From Eulemur rufifrons (taxonomy: Eukaryota > Chordata > Mammalia > Primates > Lemuridae), in the NCBI RefSeq assembly GCF_041146395.1, contig NC_091012.1, forward strand, positions 16,978,193 through 17,042,192: a DNA stretch of 64,000 bases, given 5' to 3'. Shown here in pieces: positions 24,156 to 39,410 of the stretch. The notes under the pieces are model-generated. The model saw only the letters and a list, made by a program, of their open reading frames with translations. It had not been told where the DNA came from and ran no database searches. The translations under genes were made by a program, and so were the position numbers. Every line of letters begins with the position of its first letter. The stretch's first letter is position 1.

Positions 24156-25715
24156 CAAGGTGACCTGCAAGAAGAAAACGCTAATGGTGACCTCTCCATT
24201 GTCAGGAAGTAGGAGAATACTTGGGGGCTGGCATGCTGTAGAGCTGTGGGGTCACTGGAGTCTAAATCTGCCCATTCACAGACTGGTCCTTTTTGGGACC
24301 AGAAGATGCTGCAGTTTCCTTCTGGAAGCTGAGATATTCATAATGTTTCTCCCAAAGAGTTGAATCTGTATATGGAAAGAAAAAGAGGCTTTATGCTGCT
24401 TAATAGTAAATTTTTCTAAGAATAGCATCCATGTTGGTAATCAGAATAGCATGCCATGTTCCTCTCTCTGTTATTGGTGACTTTATTAAAATAAGACAGG
24501 GGGCATGCTTAGTCTTTTCTCTTTTATTTTTGGTCTCATTAGTATCATGACAAGAGATCCAGAACCATGCAGCTCTTTGTAATAATGTCATTTCAAACAG
24601 AAAACAGATTTTTACACTGTCTGGCACTTGCCTTCATGCTTTTCCTAAAGCAAAATTAGTGTCTAGTTAAGTCACTTTCTCAGATTATATTGTTTCTAGA
24701 GTCAGTATTAAATATTCACAGACATCCCTTAATTACCTGGAGTTAAGATGACAAAAAACTCAACCAGACCATTGTTTGGGGAGATTCTGCATTTTCCATG
24801 TTCCCCTGGGCCAGGACACCGTGTGGGGGCAGTGACCAGAGGCACAGCCAGAGGGGATGCCAAATACAGGTGACTGCCTGCTCACACCACAGGTGTTTAT
24901 TTGGTACCTGGAATAAAACATTTTGGGTTATTTAGTATGCAGTGGGTGTGTATGTGTGAAAAAGAAATCTCCTTAGAACTTTCTCAAAGAAGCAAGTCTC
25001 TTTCTCCACAGCACAAGAGCTTTGTCTCTTATTTTTGATAGAGGGAATTTTAGGGACCAAGATAAGTATGACCCAGTTCTAAGAAATTTCCTAAACACCT
25101 TAAAGCTTTGAATACAAGTCCCAGCCACGAGACCCCAGGGGCAGAGCAGGAAGGATGCTCAGACATGATACCAAACAGGTGAACGCTAGTCACATCAGCC
25201 TTTAAACGTTTGGCAGACAAGCGTAGGCGTGAGAATGAACTGCAGCAGGCTCACTTGCAGCAGGAATGAGCTCCTGGTGTCAGGGCACTGCAGGGAGTGG
25301 AGGGGACCCTGGGGCGGGCAAGGCGCAGGTACTGGCTCCCTCACGCTGAGCTGCATCCAGCTCCAGCACCATCGCGCCTTGTTCTGAGACTTCCAGGCTC
25401 ACGTTGCATCAGCTTTCACAGGACTCTGACTAACATGTTCCCTGCTGCAATGGAAGATTCTGAGAATGAACATGAGGGAAGTAAATGTCACTATTGTATG
25501 GGGCTGAGCTTTTGTTTACCATTTCAAACAGATCTGGCTGGCCCCGCTGAGGCCTGACTGACAAAGGATTATGCAATCCTGAGAGAGAGGTCCGCGGGCG
25601 GAAGCCAGGACTCAGAGGTCCCACAAGAGGAATCATTCTGGTTAACTCTGGGAGCCAGATGTCAGCATGCTGCAGCCCTAAATCCAGCACTTTCTCTCAG
25701 CCACAGCCCCGTGCT
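24156..25715. other. no gene recognised
   Basis: Mixed sequence without repeat landmarks I can name. Frames are short and overlapping. Confidence 0.45.
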
Positions 25716-25717
25716 AG

Positions 25718-26055
25718 CGTTAGTTTCCTAGGGCTGCCATGAGAAAGTACCACCGACCGGGCAGCTTAGGCAGCGGAAACTGCTGTCTCACAGTTCTGGG
25801 GCTGGACTCTGAGATCAGGGTGTCGGCAGGGTGGGCTCCCCCCTCCCTCTGTGCTGTGTCCCAATCTCCTCTTCTTAGAAGGACTCCAGGCATATAGGGG
25901 CCCACCCTAATGACCTCATTTTAACTTAATCGCCTCTTTAGAGACCCCAAATACAGTATATAAAGATCCAAATACGGTCACATTCTGAGGTCCTGGGGGT
26001 TGGGGCTTCAACACATGAACTTGGAAGGGGCACATTTCAGCCGTAGCATTCCCAA
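25718..26055 (-). repeat. MaLR solo LTR, MLT1-type, antisense
   Basis: It runs from 'gttagtttcctagggctgcc', through 'ctcacagttctggggctggactctgagatcagggtgtcggcaggg', 'cacattctgaggtcctgggggttggggcttcaacacatgaa' to 'gggcacatttcagccgtagca', the reverse complement of the MLT1 LTR. Confidence 0.8.
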
Positions 26056-26189
26056 ATCATCGTTGTCGTCCCCACACTCACCAAGTGCACCCCGAGTGGA
26101 CATCCACTGGTATCAGGCATCTCACCATTAAATGGCCTAATTATGACAAATGTTACAAGAATACAGGATCATAGAATGTTACCATCGCG

Positions 26190-26300
26190 AGGCCCTCAGA
26201 GATCTTTTGTTTCCTCAGCTCTTTTCTTGATGAGAAAATTGAAGTGCAGGGAGGCAAGAGGACCTGCCCAAGGTGACAGGCAGGTTAGAGTGGAGCCAGG
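26190..26300 (-). repeat. MIR-like fragment, antisense
   Basis: 'cttgatgagaaaattgaagtgcagggaggcaagaggacctgcccaaggtgacaggc' is the antisense MIR-type 3' half ('gatgaggaaactgaggc...ttgcccaaggtcac'). Confidence 0.6.
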
Positions 26301-26339
26301 ACAGCCTCTGCCCCTCCCCCATTAAGTGGTTCTGGCAGG

Positions 26340-26475
26340 GGGTGGGCTGCACCGGGACCACCCAGAGAACTTTCACAGTTAACTGATTCCCCCAGAGCAG
26401 GGGATTCAGTAGGTCTGAGCTCTGGGAGCTTCCATGGGGTTCTGCTGCTCAACCAGGATTGCGACCCACTGCTTC
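26340..26475 (+). repeat. MER5-like fragment
   Basis: 'gggattcagtaggtctgagctctggga' and 'ctcaaccaggattgcgacccactgc' fit a MER5-type element ending in 'gaaccactg'. Confidence 0.5.
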
Positions 26476-26764
26476 TTCTAGAACAGCAGCCACTTTCCTG
26501 CCAGAGGCAAGATAGTGAATGTCATTGGCTCGGAGGGCCACGCAGTCTCCTTGGCAACTACTCATCTTTGCTGTGCAGTTTTGGATTACAACCAAGTTTT
26601 CAGTCAATAACCACCTCTAAAAATACAGATTCTAAACATTCAAAGAGCACAAAAGAGATTGGGGAGAGCACGGAAATGCAAGACCAGGTCTCTATGCATG
26701 AGACCTATTCACAGATGCATGATAGAGTGACCAGCAACACGAGTAGTTCAGGGTACATGTCATA

Positions 26765-26930
26765 ACAGGGGTCCCCACACCCGACTGCCGTAGAATCATC
26801 TGGCCAATGTGAAATCATCAGAATCTCAGGCTCCACCGATGACCAAGGAGGTTCTTGGACAGTGGGTCAGCAAGGGAGGAATCTGGGTTTTCATAACTCC
26901 CCGTGTGATTCTCATGTCGCCAGGCCACAG
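26765..26930 (+). repeat. MER5-like fragment
   Basis: 'gtagaatcatctggccaatgtgaaatcatcagaatctcaggctcc' and 'ctgggttttcataactccccgtgtgattctcatg' follow the MER5A order, including a terminal 'tgattctgatg'-like word. Confidence 0.55.
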
Positions 26931-27290
26931 ATCCACACTAAGGGATCAAGGAGAATCTCAAAATAGGTGCTTCAGAAGCTTCAGGAAGGAAAGGTTCTTG
27001 TGCATTGTGATGTGACAGTGTCAGAGGAGATTGCATGGGGAGGGTGCTGCTGAGGGTGGTGGTAGGTTGGGGAGAGTTCGTGAGCAGGAGGAGGGCGGAG
27101 GCTGTTTCTGGGGGAGGCTCACCGCCCAAGGCGGGAGTGTGTGGCCAGAGAAGGGGAGCTGGGCCGGAGGCTGGAGAATCATGTGCGATGCCAGTGCAGG
27201 CCAGTGATTTTCATTGGATAAAACAGGTAAAAGCAGAACTAAAAGAGGGCTGCCGAGATGGCCAAAAAACTTTGAAAGATAAGAAAATTT
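26931..27290. other. no gene recognised; G-rich patch
   Basis: 27030-27170 is G-rich with several GGG/GGAGG words. No coding feature was identified. Confidence 0.45.
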
Positions 27291-27294
27291 GAAG

Positions 27295-28445
27295 CATTCA
27301 TATAATCTAATTTCAAGATTTACTGTAAAGCAACAGTAATCAAGACAGTCTGGCTTTGGCAAAAGAATGGACACTTCGATCAATGGGACAGAGTGGAGAG
27401 TTAGAAGGAGACTCACTCAAATGCGATCAATTGATTTTTGACAAAGGTGCAAAAACAAATCAATGGAGAATGGATAACCCTTTCAAAAATGATGCCAGAA
27501 TAATGAGAAAACTGTATGCAAAGATATAAAAATAAATGCAAACTATATCATAGAGGTAAGCATAACATGTAAAATTTTGAAATTTTTAGATATATGAGGA
27601 AGGGGTATACGGGAAATTCTATAACTTCCACTCAATTTTGCTGTGAATCTAAAACCTCTCTAAAAATAAATGAGCAAAAGATTTGAATGACACTTCATCA
27701 AAGAAGATATACTGATGGCTAAAGGCACATGAAAAGATACTGAGCATTACAAGGAATTGGGAAATGCCAATTCTGTTACAAGGTGATGTCTCTACAAGTA
27801 GGTAAAGTTAAAAATCGGAAATACCACGTCCTGGTGAGCGTGTAGAGCTGAAACTTGTACATCGCAGGCAGCAATGCAGAGTGGTGCAGCCACTTTCAAA
27901 AAGTTTGACAGTTTCTTAGAAAGGTAAACATTCATTTACCATATCAGTAATCCCAGCTAGGAATATATCCAAGTTAAAAAAACAAACAAGGAAAACTGTG
28001 CTTACATTTGTAAAGTATGTAAATATTTATAGTGGCTTTATTCATAATTGCCTCAAACTGAAAACTGATTAAATTGAAGTCCTCGGTGGGTGGATGGATA
28101 AACAAACTGTGGCTCATCCATCGACAGAATACCTCTCAGTAGTAAAAAGGACCACACTTTTGATTAATGCAACAGAATGTATGAATTTCACATGCCTTAT
28201 GCCCGCTGAAAGCAGCTGGACTCACAGACTTCATTCTGTGTGTTTTCAGTTAACTGACGTTCTGGAAAAGGCCAAAAGACCTAGGACCACCGAGCAGGGA
28301 AGGGCCGAGGGTGGCACGCAGGTCACTGGGGGTGATGGAGCCACTCTGTGTTTGATTGTGATAGTGGTTACACAATCCCATGCATTGGTCAAATCTAGAA
28401 CTATGCAACCAACAAGTGAATTTTACTGTATGAGAATTTAAAAAT
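27295..28445 (+). repeat. old L1 fragment(s), ORF2 C-terminal part to 3'UTR
   Basis: 'gtaaagcaacagtaatcaagacagtctggctttgg' (27327-), 'caatgggacagagtggagagt' (27381-) and 'ttgatttttgacaaaggtgcaaa' (27430-) are late ORF2 words. 28090-28450 carries 3'UTR words such as 'gtgatagtggttacacaatcccatg' (28358-). Several internal gaps. Confidence 0.75.
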
Positions 28446-29079
28446 TAATAAATACAAATTTAACAGAGGGCAGGGGAACCCAGATCTCCCTGGTCACCTG
28501 TGCCCTAACCTTCACTCCTCTTCCATAATGCCCAGATTGTCTCCGAGGAAGCAGAGGCTCCCGGGGCAACTGGAATAGCCTTTCTACAGGCCAGGAGCAA
28601 CACCTCTGCATTCTTGAGTTGTGATGTGATTAGATGATGAAAACATTTTAGGAAGAAGAATATAGTGGTGATAAATTATGTGTCTTAGTGTCTGCACTCT
28701 GCTACAATTTGAAGAGGGTTAAGAAAAGGCAGGGAAGTGAAGACCTCACCTCCCTTGTCAGAGAATCACAGAACCTCAGGGATTTCATCAGCATCTGCTC
28801 TGGCTTCTCCCGGGTAAAGCTCCCCTTCTCCATCCACCCAAGGGCCCACCTGGCTGCTCTCTGCCTAGGCAGCAGTTTGCTGAGGAGCCTCAGGTCCACG
28901 GTGTCCCTGTCTTGCCTTGGCCACTACCTACTGCTGGCTGGATCCCTGAAGGACTCTGGGCCTCCTCTTCAGTTTGAAGAACTGATTTTGCAATTGGGTC
29001 TGGGAATCTTCCGGGGGTAGTGGAAAAGCCAGAGGTGTGTGTACAGAGCAGAGCAGGTCGGGTAGGCCTGTGCAGTCCC
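28446..29079. other. no gene recognised
   Basis: A 110-codon plus-strand frame starts at 28688 but lacks a recognisable domain and overlaps an opposite frame. No repeat family is certain. 'gagaatcacagaacctcagggattt' (28760-) recalls old SINE/LINE tails. Confidence 0.4.
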
Positions 29080-29262
29080 ACATGTGCTTCACCAGAGTAA
29101 TTCAGGCTTCTAGGTTTTACTTGTTGGACCGCCAAGTGCGCCACATACTAACAATACGACCTCAGTTTCCTTATTCATCACATGGTCACTCTAGTGGTTC
29201 TTGCTTCAGAAGAGAGTTGTAAGGAGAAGTGACATGTGCAGAGCACCTACCTCCAGCTAAGC
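29080..29262 (+). repeat. MIR 3'-half fragment
   Basis: 'cctcagtttccttattcatcacatggtcactctagtggttcttgcttcag...gttgtaaggagaagtgacatgtgcagagcacctac' follows the MIR 3' half. Confidence 0.6.
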
Positions 29263-29639
29263 CTAGAGTAGGAGTTTATAACATTCAGCAATTACATGTT
29301 TCCATTTGTGTTTAGTGCTCTGCACATTTTATTTATCTGTTTATCCTTTGATGGGCATTTTGGCTGATTCCATATTTTGGCTACTTTGAATGATGTTGCA
29401 ACAAAAAACACTATAAACTTAAAGTCATCCCACTGGATATCTCTAAGGCCCCATCTACCCTGTCATTCAATGATTCTATGATTTCACTTACGGAGAAATT
29501 GGTAGAGAATGGGGTCTCTTCATCCCTACTCCAATTTGAAATGCTTTATCTACACACACGCACACGTAGATACGTATGTGTGCTTGTTTTTACATTTCTA
29601 TTGATTCGTTTTCCCCCCTATGGTTTTAAAGTAAAAAAA
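29263..29639. other. old L1-like antisense 3'UTR words; no gene
   Basis: 'tttatcctttgatgggcattttggctgattccatattttggctact' (29340-) is the antisense L1 3'UTR phrase. It is flanked by an ACACGCACAC-type purine/pyrimidine stretch at about 29552-29585. Confidence 0.55.
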
Positions 29640-29812
29640 AACATAAAAGGGAAGCTATCTAAATGTCCATCGAGTGGGTCAATTACATAAATTATATTAT
29701 ATCTGCACTACAGGATCTTAGACAAATCCAGAATGTGGCAGATCTGCATATATTGACATGATGAGATGTCTGCGACATATGAAATTAAAAACAAAATCAG
29801 GTTAAAGAGAAA
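29640..29812 (+). repeat. L1M 3'UTR fragment
   Basis: 'atctaaatgtccatcgagtgggtcaattacataaattat' and 'gcagatctgcatatattgacatgatgagatgtctgcgacatat' match the sense L1M 3'UTR. Confidence 0.6.
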
Positions 29813-30084
29813 TGGGCTGTGTAGTTGCCTCATCTTATAGCAAAATCTGCTGGAGTAAACAGCCATTGGTCCATTTTAAATGGTTAAACATTTCTTCTGT
29901 ATTCTGGCATCCGTCTCCCTCAGAACTAGCTCTTCCCACTAGAACACCACAAAATCCTCAGCCTCCTTCACCAGGGCATCAAATCTTAGATTTCCTGCTT
30001 TTCTCCAGGAAATGTGGCTCTGGCTCCCTGGATTCTCCCACAGTTGTCCAAAGGGCCAGGTCATTGTCCTGGCGGCATTCCTGA

Positions 30085-30305
30085 GCTTCTACCACGTGCT
30101 GATCCTGTGCTACGCACTTTACAGAAAGGATCTCACTGAAACTTTACTAAAACCTCTGCAGGGGGTGTTAATATTACCCCGTTATTACAGATAAAGACAC
30201 TTGCTTTGGGAAATTCAGTAATGTTCCCAAGACCACTCATCTAGGAAGTGATGAAGCAGGGATTGGAACTGAGGCAGCAAAACTCCAGGGCCACAGCCCC
30301 TAACC
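30085..30305 (-). repeat. MIR SINE, antisense
   Basis: 'taccacgtgctgatcctgtgctacgcactttac', 'attaccccgttattacagataaagac' and 'ctaggaagtgatgaagcagggattggaactgaggcag' are the complete antisense MIR order. Confidence 0.8.
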
Positions 30306-30384
30306 CAACCAGAGCTGCGTCTCTGAATCCAAGCTGTTTTTTGCAGGTTGCGTTGCGTATATGTGTTTTTTCCCCCTTCTTCAA

Positions 30385-31421
30385 AGTCTTAGAGTTTGCC
30401 TTTGACAGTAAAAATTTTGGTCTATCTGGATTGATTTTTTTGTATGGGTATGGTGTGAAGTGTGGATTCATTTTCATTCACTTAAATTAGTGAACAGTCC
30501 AGATTTTTCATAGAAACAGCAGTAAATCAAGTTTCCATACCATACTCATAGGTCAGTTTGTTCGCTCTCTTTTTGGCCCATTGCTTGGTTTGTCCATTCC
30601 GGCTCCGATACTACACAAGGTTGTGTTAATATGTTTTGATATTGGGTCACACAGGTACCATCACCTTGTTTTCCTTATTCAAAAGTGTCTTAACTATTGG
30701 CAACCTGAATTTCCATATACACTTTGCAATCATATTGTCAAGTTCTGTGAAACATTAATTTGCATTTTAATTAGGATTTAATTAATTCCATGAATTAATT
30801 TGTGGGAGAGTTGATGTGATTCCAATATTGAGTCTTCGCACCTATACATCTGACATGTGTTTCCATTAATTAGGTTTTTTTAAAAATGTCTTTTAACATA
30901 GCTTTAGGATTTTTTACATTAAAGTCTTGTACACGTTTGCTGCATTTATTCTTAGAAACATTATTTTTTGTTGCACTTGTAGGTAGTATGTTTTAAAAAT
31001 TGAATTTCAGTTTGCTCCTGGTGTACAGAAATGCAATGGACTTTTGTGAATTGATCACATATCAATGTAACTTTGCCATGCTTTCTTATTCATTTTTAAT
31101 AATTGCCTTATAGAATCTTTTAGTGAAAACTATCATTTGTGAATAAAGATATTTTTAAATTTTTTAACTTCAAAAAAACTTAAATCTTTTATTTTTTTTA
31201 TTGTCTTATTTGGATTGCCAGAATCCAATGTCAGATACAAGGGGTGGTTTCTAAAAATGCGTTAAACTGGTAAACTATCTAAGTGAATTTTCTAATATGA
31301 AATTCATCTTGCATTCCTAGAATAATCCAACCTGAACATGAGGTATTATCTTTTCATGCATTATAGAATTGGTTTGCTAACATTTGTTTTAGTAGGTTTC
31401 TTCCTCCCTCATCTTTTGTTT
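30385..31421 (-). repeat. old L1 ORF2 fragment, antisense
   Basis: 'ctgaatttccatatacactttgcaatcatattgtcaagttctg' (30704-) and 'atgtgattccaatattgagtcttcgcacctatacat' (30812-) are antisense ORF2 words. It is more diverged than the L1 that follows. Confidence 0.75.
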
Positions 31422-35190
<3,769 letters not shown>

Positions 35191-36712
35191 GTGGAATTCT
35201 TGATTCATTAAATATTTGCTAGAATTTACTCACAAAACCCACATGAAATGGTTTATTCTTTTTGCAGAAATATGTTTACAACTAATTCAATATCTTTAAT
35301 AGTTATATGATAATTTAGATTTGTTTATTTTTTTATTGAGTCAGCTTTGGTGGTTTATATTTTTCTAGGAATTTGTTCACTTTTTCCTGTTTTTGACTAT
35401 ATTGGCATAAATTTGTTCATAACTTAATATGACTATTTTTTCAATATCCCCTCCATCTCTAATTGTGCCTCCTTTTCACATCTATTCTTATTTATTTGTG
35501 GCTTTTTCTTAATTGATGAATTTTGTCAGGGATTTGTCACTTATCTTTGTCTTTTCAAAGAATCATCTTTTGTCTAGTTTGATCCTCTATTTCCACTCAT
35601 TTTATTATTTCCTCTTCTTTGATTTGTTTAATTTTTTTTTTCTAATTTAAGTTGGATACTTAGCTAATTTTATTTTAGCCTATCTTCTTTAATAATATAA
35701 GTTCTAAAACTTATGAATGTCCCATTTAATGTTTTACTACATTCTACATATTTAAAACACTAATATTTTATTATCATGCAGCCCTAAATATTTTCTACTA
35801 TAATTTATATTGACTGACAAATTATTTATGAGTGTTGTAATTTGTCCTCGATTTCTAACTTCTTTGAACTTAGGTTAGAAAATGTGTTCCGTAGAATATT
35901 GATTCTCTAAAATTTGTCTTACTTTTTGGCCCAGCATGTGGCCAATATTCAAATGTATATTTAATTCATATTTAGAATGAATAAACATTCTCTAGTTTTT
36001 GAAGGCAGCATTTCTTATTATGTTCATTAGATCAAGTTTTCATTTTATTTATCCTTACGTGTTGCCTAAACACATTTATCCTATGTGCTTCACTTAGTAA
36101 GATTACTAAGTGAAATTTATTACAGTTCTGAGTCACTTATCTTCACTCAGAATTTTGAAGATATATTTCTATTGTTGTCTCGTTGCCACTGTTGCTTTTG
36201 CGAAGTTAGCTATCTAATTATTTTTGTTTTACAGACATATTTTCTCCCTAGTCACTTAAGATCTCCTCTGTGTCTTTGATGCTCTATCATTTTACTGTGG
36301 TGTCCCTATTATGAACATCTGTCTACTATACTACTTGGAATGTGTGGGGATTTCTGAATATAAAGATTTGTGTCTTTTCTTAATTTTAGAAAATTATCAG
36401 TCATTCTTTCAGTATTGGTTCTCTCACATCTATTTATTATCTTTGTCTAGAACTCTAATGAAATGCATATTAGACAATCTCACTCTACGTCTGTTAACCT
36501 CTATTTCATATTTTCTATATGTCTGTCTTTGTGAACTGCATTTTGGGTAATTTATGGAGATTTACTTTCTCAATTAATACTTTTCTTGTGAGCTATTTCA
36601 ATTTGGGTATTATTATTATTACCTAACTTCTAGAACATCTTAGTATTTAGTAGAATTTATCTATAAAACCCATCTGAAACTAGTGTTTTCTTTGTGAGAT
36701 AGAGTCAATGTC
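35191..36712 (-). repeat. old L1M/HAL1-like 5' part, antisense
   Basis: Readable antisense words are 'ctttgtcttttcaaagaatcatctttt' (35546-), 'tcctctatttccactcattttattat' (35583-), 'gaaaattatcagtcattctttcagtattggttct' (36389-) and 'agacaatctcactctacgtctgttaacc' (36472-). The latter two come from the 5' untranslated or early part of L1M/HAL1. Small frames here are meaningless. Confidence 0.65.
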
Positions 36713-37050
36713 TTTTTTTTTTTTTTTTTTTTTTTGAGGCACTCTTGCTCTGTTGTCCGGCCTAGAGGGTGGTGACCTCAGCCTAGGTCACAGCAACCTC
36801 AAACTCCTGGGCTCAAGCAATCCTCCTGCCTTAACTTCCTGAGTAGCTGGGACTACAGGCACTCCCACCACACCTGGTTAATTTTTGTTTGTTTGTTTGT
36901 TTGTTTCTATTTTTAGTTGCCTGGCTAGTTTATTTTTCTATTTTTAATAGAAATGGTGTCTCGCTCTTGTTCAGGCTGGTCTCAAACTCCTGACCTCAAG
37001 TGATCCTCCCAGAGTGTTAGGATTATAGGCATGAGCCACCATGCCCAGCC
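36713..37050 (-). mobile_element. Alu dimer, antisense
   Basis: T-run at 36713-36735, an arm beginning 'gaggcactcttgctctgttg', a (GTTT)n stretch at about 36886-36906 and an end 'aggcatgagccaccatgcccagcc'. Inserted into the old L1. Confidence 0.95.
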
Positions 37051-37290
37051 CCTAATATCTTTAATGGATAGATGACAATTCAAACTATTTTATTTCTTTT
37101 TGAGTTGGCTTTGACAATTTGTATTTTTCCTTGAAATTTGTTATTTTCTCCAATTGCCAAATGTGTTGACATAACATTGCAATGTAAATTTTAAAGCTCT
37201 TCTTAATTCATACTTTTATTCTTTGTAAAATACACATTTAAACATATTAAACACTTTTATATTAGTTTTTAAGATAATCATTCTAATATC
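37051..37290 (-). repeat. old L1 ORF2 fragment, antisense
   Basis: 'aatatctttaatggatagatgac...ttgagttggctttgacaatttgtatttttccttgaaatttg' is a diverged second copy of the segment at about 35278-35400, so two old L1 pieces of the same region lie side by side. Confidence 0.65.
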
Positions 37291-39335
37291 TGCAATTTTT
37301 GTGGGGTTGATTTTGCATTTTGTTTGTGTTTGTCTGCCAACTCTTGTTCACAATAACTCTTTTCCTTATATTTTTTGTAATATTTGATTGTGAGTTCAGG
37401 GTCTTTGTGACTATATTCATGGAAAATTTTAAGGTGTCTAGAAACACTGTAAGCCAAGTGTTTTGCTTTCTTAATTTTTTTTCTACAGTAGTTGTACGAA
37501 ATGACACTTTAAGTTCATATAAAGAGAGACTTGTCATTAGGAATTTTTCTTTATTATCCCTCCACCCGGAGCTCAAATCAAAACAGACAAGTATATTTAC
37601 CATCTCTCTTTGTGGGTCTGTCACCTGGTAGGGATCTAGCTTTATCTAGGAATCTTTAACATGACCTCCCTTTTTGAGGTTCCCGTCCTGACAACCATGA
37701 AAGACCATGGTGGAAGCCACCAGGATTGAGAAATGTCAGAAAATGCAGCTGTAAGAGCCTCTGAAATTCTCTACTGAAACTTTATCATCTTCTATACCCT
37801 CCAAGGATTTCTTACTTTTGAGCTCAGGCAACCACACATTTGAAATATAAGTATATGTATATATATTTTATTTGACAGTCTCAGGTATTGTACTTCAGGG
37901 GCGTTTTTCTGTACATGTAAGCCACTTTATTTTGGGGAATGAATTCTTTTTTAATCTATTCTTTACAGGAAGCTGGGCAACACTGGAGCATTTTCCATTC
38001 CCTGAGAAGAACGATTCAGCCTCTCAGTGCAACAGTCCTCCATGCACATCTCCAACAGTCTTCAAAGTCATAATGCACAATTCTGCAAACAGACTGGGAT
38101 GTCAAGGAAGTAGATGGAAGGGTTTACAATGCTGTTATTTTATTCAACAAGAAATCCAACCACATTTTGAGAAATAGAAATGAAAGCACTCGTAATTTCA
38201 CTGCTTTGACACAACTCCTACCTATAACTGTGTAATTTATCATTTTTTCTATACACACACATTCTTTTAATAGTTATTGCATCGTTTTAAAAAGTATTTT
38301 GCATGTATTTGGAATATTAATGATCAGAATTATCAATAAAATGAAGAAATTTTCCTTCTAACGGGCTCTTTTTGAACCACACTGGAAACCTAAGATTCCA
38401 AGAAGACACAAACACAATGCCATGTTAGTGCAGTGTATTGTCTCCTTTTAGGATTAAACCCATTTTTTTAGTAGCAAACACAAATAATGCTGGGTAATCC
38501 CACAACACAAGTAACCATTTGAGTCATGTCAGGTAGGTCTGGTAGACACAGAGAACTAGGACAAAAGAGCCAGAATTGTGCAGAGTGCAGATGCCAATGA
38601 GTTCTCCCCCAAAAGTCTTATCTGTGGCCAGTCAAGACTCAGCTATTAAAATTCTCACCCTAACGCCAGTGTCCAATACTGAGTAGTCTTTGATTCTGTT
38701 ACTCTTGGTAGGAGCGTCATACCTGTCAACATCATGCCCTGGGAAGGAAACTTGCCTGGGAATGTCAAATTGCTGAGATTTCATCAGCAGGAAAGTAGAA
38801 ATATAGGCTGTGGGTGTGCAATCCACTAGGACCCCAGCCAGGCTCTCCAAACACAGATGTGATCTCCCTCCAGGCGTACTTATTGAATGAAAGACTAAAT
38901 GAATAAATAGAATAAAATGTCAAAAAGTGTCCACTTTGCAGTTCCTAACAAGCAAACCCTGGTCTCTGGTCTTCGGAGCACCTAATTGATAACACACACC
39001 AAACTCTCTGGCTTGGCCCTCAGCTGGGCAGATTCTCATTTGGTGTTGTGTTAGCTGCTGCAGGATTCTTCAGGGAAAAGGATCTACTATCCATGTGAAA
39101 GGTTTGTTTCTGGAAAATTTTCTAAGGTTGCTAGTACAGTATTAATATTACCCTAAATACCTCCATTTCTTTAATATATACTCTGAATGTGGGTGGAATG
39201 TATATAGATTTCTTATGAGTTAGTAGAGCATTGTAACATTTCTGAAAATAAACCCAGAGAACAAACATTTGCGATTCACAGGGATTAGAGCACTGCATTA
39301 CAGTCACTGCTCTGCATTAACGAGCCCCGTTAATT
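37291..39335. other. no gene recognised
   Basis: AT-rich sequence. A 101-codon plus-strand frame (37872-38177) begins before 'ttctttacag', a possible splice acceptor, but the protein is unfamiliar and no donor or homologous exon is visible, so it is not called. No young repeat is present. Confidence 0.45.
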
Positions 39336-39359
39336 ATGTATACATATATATGTATACAT
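39336..39359. repeat. perfect 24-bp palindrome
   Basis: The sequence is its own reverse complement over all 24 bases. It is made of ATGTATACAT, then ATAT, then ATGTATACAT, and could extrude as a cruciform. Confidence 0.95.
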
Positions 39360-39382
39360 TTATGGGCCACTTCCTCTCTCAG

Positions 39383-39410
39383 GTACTCAGATGTGTTTCC
39401 ATCTGAGTAC
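39383..39410. repeat. perfect 11-bp hairpin with 6-base loop
   Basis: 'gtactcagatg' (39383-39393) pairs perfectly with 'catctgagtac' (39400-39410) around the loop TGTTTC. It lies only 24 bases after the 24-bp palindrome. Confidence 0.95.

Noticed and set aside
37872..38177. Possible exon preceded by a pyrimidine tract and CAG
   Set aside because: The acceptor-like site is inside the frame, no donor or known protein matches, and acceptor-like strings are common in AT-rich DNA.
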